Assembly: GCA_964540815.1 (NCBI GenBank)
Contig: CAZIOH010000031.1
Span: 1-64,000, forward strand
Length of the DNA stretch: 64,000 bases
Direction: 5' to 3'
Source: CAZIOH01 sp964540815
Lineage (GTDB): Bacteria; Myxococcota_A; Polyangia; Fen-1088
The position numbers and the translations under genes are program-made. Under the pieces are notes generated by a model. The model was not told the DNA's origin, did no database searches, and saw only the letters and a list, made by a program, of their open reading frames with translations. The stretch's first letter is position 1. Each line of letters begins with the position of its first letter. Below are positions 6,844 through 13,410 of the stretch, one piece after another.

Positions 6844-8790
6844 TCAGCCACCGCCTGCGGCAAGGCCCAGGGACTTGATGCGCGAAGCGAGCGTGGTCGG
6901 CTTCATGCCGAGCCTCTCGGCCGCGCCACCAGGGCCGAAGATCTTGCCGTCGGCCTCCCGGAGCGCTCGAGCGATGTTCTCGCGCTCCTGGTTCTTCAGC
7001 TCGTCTCGGGTGAGCAGGCCGGTCGCCACCGACGGCTGGCCGACCGGCCGAACCGGGGCGGCCGGCTTTGGCGCCGGCAGGTCGAACTCCAGCAGCCCAT
7101 CTCGGGAAAGGATCACGGCCCGCTCGACGGCATTCTGGAGCTCGCGGATGTTGCCCGGCCAGTCGTGAGCCGTGAGCTGGGCCATCACGGCCTGCGCTAT
7201 CCGGGGGGTGGGGCGGCCCATCTGGCGCGCGATCACCCTCGCGAAGTGGGAGACCAGCAGCGGGACGTCCTCGCGCCGCTCGCGCAGGGGCGGCAGGGCG
7301 ATCGGAAAGACGCTGAGGCGGTAGAAGAGATCTTCGCGGAAGCGGCCTTCTTGGGCCTCCCTCTTCAAGTCGCGGTTCGTCGCCGCGATGATCCGGACAT
7401 TCACCTTGCGGGTCCTGGTGTCCCCGACGCGCTCGAGCTCCCGCTCTTGCAATACGCGCAACAGCTTGGCTTGCATCGCAAGCGGGATCTCCCCGACCTC
7501 GTCCAGGAAGAGCGTGCCACCGTCCGCCAGCTCGAAGCGCCCCGGCTTGTCCTTGACGGCGCCGGTGAAGGCGCCTCTGACGTGACCAAAGAACTCGCTC
7601 TCGAACAGGCTGTCGGGGATGGCGCTGCAGTTCACCTTGATGAGGACCTGGCCGTTTCGGTGACTCTGCTGGTGGATCGCCCGGGCGATCAACTCCTTTC
7701 CGGTTCCACTCTCGCCGTTGATGAGCACCGAAGCATCCGTGGGAGCGACGAGCTGGGTCTGCTGCAGCACCTTCTGCAAGCCGGGACTCTCTCCGATGAC
7801 CGCGCCGAAGTTGAAGTCCGAGAGGATCTCTTCGTAGAGGTAGGCGTTCTCGGCCTGCAGGCGAACTTGCTGCCGCTCGAGGAGCACCCGATCCGTGATG
7901 TCGACCATGGCGGTGCGGGTGTACTCGCCGCCCCGCGCGGGCTTCGACCACCATTGGACCCAGATCGGGGCGCCGGTGTCCTTGCGGCGCAGCTCCAGCA
8001 CGACTCCGTCCTTTCCCTTTCCCGCCTCGATCGCCTCGAACGCCTCCTGCAGGGCGCGCTGGTTCTCCGGTGTCTCGGCGACCAGTGACTTGCCGAAGGT
8101 CCTCGCGATCTCCGTCGGATCGATGCCGAGCATCTTGATCGCCGCCGCGTTGGCGCGGATGAAGCGGGAGTCCATTCCCTCGTGCACATAGGGGATGGGG
8201 GCCTCATCGAAGAGATCGCGGAAGCGCTCCTCGTTGTCGGCCAGGATCCGATTGGTGGCACGCAGCTGTTCGTTCAGCGACTGCTGCAAGCCCTCGAGGG
8301 CGGCGATCTTCCTCGCCGCCAACCGAAGCTCCATCTGGTCCATCACCAGCGACGCCAGCTTGTTCAGCATCTCGGCCTCGGGGGCCGTGAGCTCGCGCGG
8401 CTCTCGATCGATGATACAGAGTGTGCCGAGATTGAAGCCTTCCCGGGTGCGCAGGGGCGCCGCCGCGTAGAAGCGCAGACCCAGGCTCCCGGTCACCAGG
8501 GGATTGGCGAGCGTCCTCGGATCGATCGCGGCATCGGACACTTGATAGAAGTCCGGGGAGAGGATCGCCGAGGAGCACAGGCCTGGAGCGCGATCGATCT
8601 CCGCTGCATCGAGGCCAGCGTGGGACTTGAACCAGATCCGATCGTGGTCCACGAGGCTGATGAGCGCGATGGGGACACGGAACAGGCCTGCCGCGACCGC
8701 CGTGATGCGATCGAAGGCGCCATCCTGAGGGGTGTCGAGAATGTCGTACCGCCGGAGGACGTCGAGACGCTCCTCCTCATTGGCGGCCAT
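6844..8790 (-). CDS. GAF-PAS-AAA+ sigma-54-dependent activator with Fis HTH
   Basis: About 648 residues. Domains in order: GAF (about 20-175, with LGLRFYAAAPLRT and LGTLCIID), PAS (about 195-305, RFRDLFDEAPIPY), AAA+ (about 325-560) and a Fis-type helix-turn-helix (about 605-645, AAERLGMKPTTLASRIK). Walker A is GESGTGKE and the sigma-54 contact loop GAFTGA is intact, so it should open sigma-54 promoters. It has no receiver domain; the GAF and PAS domains must sense a small ligand, redox state or light. The ATG at 8790 is preferred over a GTG at 8883 because the shared upstream site B (8882-8898) would otherwise lie inside the gene. It is flanked by the two sigma-54 promoters it most likely controls, and it may regulate itself. 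Confidence 0.88.
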   Translation of the reverse strand: MAANEEERLDVLRRYDILDTPQDGAFDRITAVAAGLFRVPIALISLVDHDRIWFKSHAGLDAAEIDRAPGLCSSAILSPDFYQVSDAAIDPRTLANPLVTGSLGLRFYAAAPLRTREGFNLGTLCIIDREPRELTAPEAEMLNKLASLVMDQMELRLAARKIAALEGLQQSLNEQLRATNRILADNEERFRDLFDEAPIPYVHEGMDSRFIRANAAAIKMLGIDPTEIARTFGKSLVAETPENQRALQEAFEAIEAGKGKDGVVLELRRKDTGAPIWVQWWSKPARGGEYTRTAMVDITDRVLLERQQVRLQAENAYLYEEILSDFNFGAVIGESPGLQKVLQQTQLVAPTDASVLINGESGTGKELIARAIHQQSHRNGQVLIKVNCSAIPDSLFESEFFGHVRGAFTGAVKDKPGRFELADGGTLFLDEVGEIPLAMQAKLLRVLQERELERVGDTRTRKVNVRIIAATNRDLKREAQEGRFREDLFYRLSVFPIALPPLRERREDVPLLVSHFARVIARQMGRPTPRIAQAVMAQLTAHDWPGNIRELQNAVERAVILSRDGLLEFDLPAPKPAAPVRPVGQPSVATGLLTRDELKNQERENIARALREADGKIFGPGGAAERLGMKPTTLASRIKSLGLAAGGG

Positions 8791-8881
8791 GTTCTCGCTC
8801 GCACTGGGCACGAGGACTTCTAGCACGGGGACCCGAGCGGGGGGCGTGGGTTCGCCCGCGCCCACGGCCGGGTCGAACGGC

Positions 8882-8906
8882 ACTACGAAGTGTCGTCGAT
8901 CGACGA
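8882..8906 (+). promoter_or_regulatory. Probable upstream activator site B
   Basis: The dyad ACTACGA-AGTG-TCGTCGA (8882-8899) overlaps a perfect 14-base palindrome, TCGTCGATCGACGA (8893-8906). The first part agrees with site A at 5072-5088 in 15 of 17 bases. Its centre is about 91 bases upstream of the -24 GG at 8982, two helical turns further than in site A. It also lies 92 bases upstream of the regulator start on the other strand. Confidence 0.55.
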
Positions 8907-8980
8907 GTTCTCGTCGGGCTCCAGGCCCGGTCTGGCTGCGATCGCTGCGCGATCCGGCCCCGAGCGCGCCGTCTCCGCGG

Positions 8981-8996
8981 TGGCACGGTCTTCGCT
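8981..8996 (+). promoter_or_regulatory. Sigma-54 (-24/-12) promoter for the paralogous secreted protein operon
   Basis: TGGCACGGTCTTCGCT fits TGGCACG-N4-TTGCW with a single mismatch and exact GG-N10-GC spacing. The expected start of transcription is near 9007, giving a leader of about 63 bases before the ATG at 9070. It is divergent from the GAF-PAS sigma-54 activator gene. Confidence 0.7.
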
Positions 8997-9069
8997 GAAG
9001 CCTCGCGGGATGCCGTGGTCTTCACTCGGAGCCACCCACCGCGATTTTCCACTTGAAAGGACCAACACC

Positions 9070-10266
9070 ATGATTCGACGCCTCGACTTCCGTAACAGAC
9101 CCTTGACATTCCTGAGCTCGGCCGTCGTCGCCGGGTTCGGACTCTCCACGAATCCGCTCTACGCGGACTCGGAGGTCACGCCGGCGCCGGCCTCGATCGG
9201 GGCCGATGTGCCGGTGACGTACTTCGGCCCGGCGCCGTCTTCCGTCGAGCCCGAGTTGATCGGGCCGCACCAGTTGATCACCGCCGGTCAAGTGGATCTG
9301 GCAGCCAGCACGGTGAAGCTTCCGCTCTACAAGGGCCGGATGAAGAACACCGGCAAGGCCGTGTGGTTCATCCTCACGGATACCAGCGACGAGGGGCAGG
9401 CCCGAGCCCTTGGGATCAACTACTCCGCGAAGCTGCAATACGCGGCGACCTGCCGGGCCGCCCGAAACGGTGACTTCGCAAACGACGGCTCGGTGATCTT
9501 CGAGGAGGGGACCGTCGACTTCGCGCCGGTCCATGCCGTCACACCGGGCGTCGCGCCGAAGGTCTTCCCGCCCGCCGCATTTCAGGCTGGCTCGGTCGGG
9601 GATGCCGACTACAGCCCGCTGGTTCGCCTCGCCGGGGTCGTCTACAACGCCCCCATCGTGGCGTTCGGGGTCGAGGACGCAGATCTCGATTTCTGCCAGG
9701 CCACCCCTGACCATTCCAAGGTCCACGACAAGGTCACCGCCATCTGTCCGAGGGACAACACCGTCACCCTGCGGCTGACCAACGGCTTCAGCTTCTCTCG
9801 ACCCATCGTCTACATCAGCCTGGACGCAAACGATCCGCTCGCCGCCGCGCTCGAATCGGCGACCCTGGCCCCGGCCCTGAGCGACGTCACGGTGGGGCGA
9901 GACGACAGCTTCACCAGCGGCGTCGAGCGTCTCTTTGCGGTCATCAATGGTCCCACCAATGTGACCTCGGGCGAGGTGAACCCGCAGCGGCAAGGTTTCG
10001 AGAGCGTTCTCAAGGGAGACGGGTACGGGCCGCTCAACGTCTTCGGGGGAATCCCGACCTTGGCGACCGACTACAGCCCGCTGTGGGATGTGAACCTCGG
10101 CGAGTGGACCCAAGAGGCCATCGACAACGGCTATCGCTCACGCATCACCGACGAGTTCACCTGGCTCGGAATGGCGGTGCGCGGCTTCGTGACTGGGCCG
10201 GGGGGCACGCCCTACGGCTCGAGCGGAATCATCATCAACTGTCCTCCCGTCGCACGTCTCCTTTGA
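9070..10266 (+). CDS. Secreted protein of unknown function, paralogue 1
   Basis: A 398-residue protein with a Sec signal peptide (hydrophobic residues about 11-30, probable cut after LYA). The mature part is beta-rich with no domain I recognise. It is clearly related to the next gene: both begin with (A/P)xSIGADVP(V/A)TYFGP and contain KLPLYKG, TDTSD, a pair of conserved Cys around KVHDKV, NPQRQG, GGIP and TDYSPLWD, and end in (I/V)(N/D)CPxxxR(L/F)L. GAAAGG sits 7 bases before the ATG. It is first behind the sigma-54 promoter. The neighbourhood (di-heme peroxidase, Met-rich protein, MsrP) suggests an envelope role under oxidative stress. Confidence 0.75.
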   Translation: MIRRLDFRNRPLTFLSSAVVAGFGLSTNPLYADSEVTPAPASIGADVPVTYFGPAPSSVEPELIGPHQLITAGQVDLAASTVKLPLYKGRMKNTGKAVWFILTDTSDEGQARALGINYSAKLQYAATCRAARNGDFANDGSVIFEEGTVDFAPVHAVTPGVAPKVFPPAAFQAGSVGDADYSPLVRLAGVVYNAPIVAFGVEDADLDFCQATPDHSKVHDKVTAICPRDNTVTLRLTNGFSFSRPIVYISLDANDPLAAALESATLAPALSDVTVGRDDSFTSGVERLFAVINGPTNVTSGEVNPQRQGFESVLKGDGYGPLNVFGGIPTLATDYSPLWDVNLGEWTQEAIDNGYRSRITDEFTWLGMAVRGFVTGPGGTPYGSSGIIINCPPVARLL

Positions 10267-10303
10267 ACTCCCTCCTCTACCGACACCAACGGAGCCTACG
10301 ATC

Positions 10304-11674
10304 ATGAAAACCTCTGAATACGTCATTCTCGTCACTGTCCTCAACCTGATGGCGGGCGTGGGATGCAACAGCAGCAGCGGAACGGCGAGCGCTCTCAGCA
10401 CCGGCGGAGGTGGCCTCGGCGGAAGCGGCGGCCAGCCGCCGGGAGCCGCGGACGCCAGCGACCTTCGAACGGGGCCGCAATGTCGCCAGGTCGGGGCCAC
10501 CCGTTCTCCGCAGGTGACGACTGGCCTCGCCGACGAGATAGCTCCGGCGCCGCCTTCGATCGGCGCGGACGTCCCAGCGACCTACTTCGGGCCGAGCCCG
10601 TCCAGTGTGAACCCCAACCTGGTGGGTCCGCTCACCTTGCTGAGGAGTGGCACGATCGATTTCGCCAAGGGCACCATCAAGCTGCCGCTCTACAAGGGCA
10701 TGGTCAAATCGACGGGCCTCGCCGTTTACTACATCCTCACGGACACCAGCGACAAGGGGATTGCCGATGGGCTCGGGTTGAACTACTCGGCGAAGTTGAA
10801 GTTCGCGAACGCCGCGGCGAGCGCGGGGGTCAACGGCTCGAATCCGGCGACCACCCTTCCCGCGCGGCAGGCGCACACGACCGCCGATCTCTCGCTGCAG
10901 TTCGACAACGGCACCGTCGACTTTGCCCCGCGGCTGGCGGTCACCCCCGGTGGGGCGCCGGACTTCTTTCCACCGTCCGCGGTGCAGCCCGGGTCGATCG
11001 GCGACAGCGACTACACGCCGCTCGTCTACGTGCAGGATCAAGGGGTCGTGTACAACGCGCCCGTCGTCGCCTACGGTGTGACCGACGGCGATCTCAGCTT
11101 CTGTGACGGCGTCCCCGACTACGCCAAGGTGCATGACAAGGTCGCCGCCATCTGCCCGGACGACGGTACGGTGACCATTCGCCTGACGGCGGGCTTCAGC
11201 TTCGGCAAGCCCGTGTGGTATCTCAGCACGGACGCGAGCGATCCGCTCCTGGCTGCCCTCGAGCAAGCGACGTTTGCACCGGCCCTGCAGAACACCCGCG
11301 TCGGGGGCGACGACGGCGCGTTCAGCGCGGTCGAGCGGATCTTCTCCTTCGCCAATGGTCCCACGAACGTCGGGACTGGCGACGTGGTCAACCCGCAACG
11401 ACAAGGCCTGAACAGCGCGCTCAAGGGCGAAGGAGGTCCGCTCAACGTGCTCGGTGGAATTCCACACGTCGCCACCGATTACAGCCCCCTGTGGGACTTC
11501 AACCTGGGGGTCTGGACGGCCGACGCCATCGCCAAGGGCTATCGCTCTCGTGTGAACGAGGAGTTCCAGATCCTGGGGCTCGTCCAGCGCGGCTTCATCA
11601 CCGGGCCAGGCGGCAAGCCGTGGGGTTCGACTGGCCTCATCGTGGACTGCCCCATCGTGCACCGCTTTCTCTAG
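10304..11674 (+). CDS. Lipoprotein of unknown function, paralogue 2
   Basis: A 456-residue paralogue of the preceding gene, 37 bases downstream and surely co-transcribed. The N-terminus is a lipoprotein signal (LMAGVGC, Cys about 21) followed by a Ser/Gly-rich linker, so this copy is membrane-tethered while the first is soluble. The shared core starts near residue 83 (PPSIGADVPATYFGP) and runs to the end, including the Cys pair around KVHDKVAAIC and the final DCPIVHRFL. It has a small insertion (about 160-185) absent from paralogue 1. No enzyme motif is seen. A secreted/anchored pair may act together, for example as binding proteins or a receptor and its carrier. Confidence 0.75.
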   Translation: MKTSEYVILVTVLNLMAGVGCNSSSGTASALSTGGGGLGGSGGQPPGAADASDLRTGPQCRQVGATRSPQVTTGLADEIAPAPPSIGADVPATYFGPSPSSVNPNLVGPLTLLRSGTIDFAKGTIKLPLYKGMVKSTGLAVYYILTDTSDKGIADGLGLNYSAKLKFANAAASAGVNGSNPATTLPARQAHTTADLSLQFDNGTVDFAPRLAVTPGGAPDFFPPSAVQPGSIGDSDYTPLVYVQDQGVVYNAPVVAYGVTDGDLSFCDGVPDYAKVHDKVAAICPDDGTVTIRLTAGFSFGKPVWYLSTDASDPLLAALEQATFAPALQNTRVGGDDGAFSAVERIFSFANGPTNVGTGDVVNPQRQGLNSALKGEGGPLNVLGGIPHVATDYSPLWDFNLGVWTADAIAKGYRSRVNEEFQILGLVQRGFITGPGGKPWGSTGLIVDCPIVHRFL

Positions 11675-11685
11675 AGCACCCGTTC

Positions 11686-11740
11686 CCAACCAACCAGCCA
11701 ACCGACCAACCAACCAACCAACAACAGACCCACCCACCAA
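11686..11740 (+). repeat. CCAA-repeat, G-poor leader
   Basis: An imperfect tandem of CCAA/ACCA units makes up almost the whole 77-base gap between paralogue 2 and the Met-rich lipoprotein gene. It has almost no G or T on the coding strand, so the mRNA would be unstructured and C-rich, like a Rho-utilisation site or a translation-enhancing leader. The tetranucleotide repeat is outside coding sequence and could vary in copy number. Confidence 0.6.
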
Positions 11741-11751
11741 GGAGATCCCCC

Positions 11752-12138
11752 ATGAAACTCGCACTCGTCGTTCTCGCCACCATGCCGTTCAGCTTCTCCG
11801 CCTGCAAATCCTCCCCGCCCGGGGGCCCGGAGATGACACAACCGGCGATGCACGCCACCATGGCTGGCCAGGCACACGGCCCGGGCATGATGAGCGCGCC
11901 CGCCATGGCAGGGACGGGTAACACTGCGCCAGCGATGGCCGGTGGCGCCATGGCCGGTGGCTCGATCATGGCGGCACATGCCGTCGCCCCGGCGGCCGCC
12001 GTGATGGCACACGCGCCCGCCACGGCGCCCGCCATGGTGCCCGCCGCCATGGCACCGGCCACCACCATGGGGGCGACATCAAAGCCGACCATGAAGACGG
12101 CCGGTGGCAAGCGTCCGGTCGCCGGAACCCGACTCTAG
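11752..12138 (+). CDS. Methionine- and alanine-rich lipoprotein (MrpX-like methionine sink candidate)
   Basis: A 128-residue protein with a signal peptide ending in SFSAC (Cys18), so probably an anchored lipoprotein. About 14 of the 111 mature residues are Met, set in a low-complexity Ala/Pro/Gly/His background (AMHATMAG, GPGMMSAPAMAG, APAMAGGAMAGG). There is no folded domain. GGAGAT precedes the ATG. It lies just upstream of msrP and an msrQ fusion. In Azospira suillum a periplasmic Met-rich peptide, MrpX, scavenges hypochlorite and is re-reduced by YedY/YedZ (MsrP/MsrQ). The same logic would fit here, though sequence homology is not claimed. A copper-binding Met-rich protein is the main alternative. 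Confidence 0.7.
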   Translation: MKLALVVLATMPFSFSACKSSPPGGPEMTQPAMHATMAGQAHGPGMMSAPAMAGTGNTAPAMAGGAMAGGSIMAAHAVAPAAAVMAHAPATAPAMVPAAMAPATTMGATSKPTMKTAGGKRPVAGTRL

Positions 12139-12262
12139 GGACCAGTCACTCGGATGCTCCACGGAATCAACATGGCCAGCGAGGTGGACGGCACGGGGAT
12201 GATGACCGGCCGTTCCCTCGCGTGGGGGCGTGAGACTCCTGAGTCAGCAATGAATGCGATTC

Positions 12263-12285
12263 CGTCGCCGGAGACTCCGGCGGCG
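12263..12285 (+). promoter_or_regulatory. Hairpin between the Met-rich lipoprotein gene and msrP
   Basis: CGTCGCCGG-AGACT-CCGGCGGCG gives a 9-bp stem with one G-U pair and a 5-base loop, in the 263-base gap before msrP. It may end the upstream transcript or stabilise its 3' end. It has no T-run, so read-through into msrP stays possible. The gap holds no gene. Confidence 0.4.
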
Positions 12286-12401
12286 GAGGCCCGATCGCGC
12301 GCCGTCCAGGCCTGCGGTCGTGCTAGTGTTTCCTGCGTGGTCGACGTGACGGATCGGGAGCGGAGTCGTGGCGGCGAAGGCCGGCGACTCCGTCGAGGCT
12401 G

Positions 12402-13388
12402 ATGGCCAGTTCGGACGACATACCGCCGTCGGAGATCACACCGGCCTCGATGTACTTCAACCGGAAGACCTTCATGCGGGGGGTCGTGGCAGCTGCCAGC
12501 GTGGCCACGACGGCGGCCGTCTACCGCCGTCTGAACGGCAAGTCCGAAGCGGCCGTCGAGGCGCCGAAGTTGGCCGGCCTGGAAGCGCCGGCCGTATCCG
12601 CCGAGGCGGCCGCGGCCGACGGCTACCGCATCGACGAAGCGATGACGCCGCTCGCTTCCGTCACGCACTACAACAACTTCTACGAGTTCACCACGGACAA
12701 GGACGGCGTGGCGGACCGGGCCAAGGACTTCTCGACCAAGGGCTGGCAGGTGACGGTCGATGGCCTGGTGGGCAAGCCCAGGGTGTTCGACCTCGCCGAT
12801 CTCCTGAAGATCAGTCCCCCCGAGGAGCGGATCTATCGAATGCGTTGCGTGGAGGCGTGGTCGATGGTGATTCCGTGGGCCGGCTTCTCGTTGTCGAAGC
12901 TCCTCGCGCGGGTGGAGCCGCTCAGCGCGGCGAAGTACGTCGCGTTCGAGACGCTGCTCGATCCAGCGCGCATGCCAGGTCAGAAGACCGGCGTGCTCGA
13001 CTGGCCATACATCGAGGGACTTCGGATGGACGAGGCCATGCATCCCCTGACGATCCTGGCGTCGGGCTTGTACGGGCGCGAGCTGCCCGCGCAGGACGGG
13101 GCCCCGGTGCGGCTGGTGGTGCCCTGGAAGTACGGCTTCAAGGGGATCAAGTCGGTCGTGAAGATCTCCCTGGTCGCGGCGCAACCCAAGACCACCTGGA
13201 ACCTCCAGGCGCCCGACGAATATGGGTTCTTCGCCAACGTCAACCCCAAGGTCGACCATCCGCGCTGGAGCCAGGCCACGGAACAGCGCATCGGTGAATC
13301 GGGCCGCCGCGCCACCCTGATGTTCAACGGCTACGGCAAGCAGGTGGCGAGCCTGTATTCGGGCATGGACCTGCGCGCGAACTTCTGA
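12402..13388 (+). CDS. msrP: Protein-methionine-sulfoxide reductase, molybdopterin catalytic subunit MsrP (YedY)
   Basis: A 328-residue sulfite-oxidase-fold enzyme that reduces methionine sulfoxide in periplasmic proteins. The molybdenum-ligand Cys lies in YRMRCVEAWSMVIPW (about Cys149), and the C-terminal RRATLMFNGYGKQVASLY block is typical of the family. The N-terminus (FNRKTFMRGVVAAASVA) is a Tat-like signal, but the twin arginine is Arg-Lys, a rare variant. The ATG is preceded by a short GAGG. It is followed by the membrane electron donor 22 bases on and preceded by a Met-rich lipoprotein, its probable substrate. Confidence 0.93.
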   Translation: MASSDDIPPSEITPASMYFNRKTFMRGVVAAASVATTAAVYRRLNGKSEAAVEAPKLAGLEAPAVSAEAAAADGYRIDEAMTPLASVTHYNNFYEFTTDKDGVADRAKDFSTKGWQVTVDGLVGKPRVFDLADLLKISPPEERIYRMRCVEAWSMVIPWAGFSLSKLLARVEPLSAAKYVAFETLLDPARMPGQKTGVLDWPYIEGLRMDEAMHPLTILASGLYGRELPAQDGAPVRLVVPWKYGFKGIKSVVKISLVAAQPKTTWNLQAPDEYGFFANVNPKVDHPRWSQATEQRIGESGRRATLMFNGYGKQVASLYSGMDLRANF

Positions 13389-13410
13389 GCTGCGGACGCG
13401 GAGACCACAC

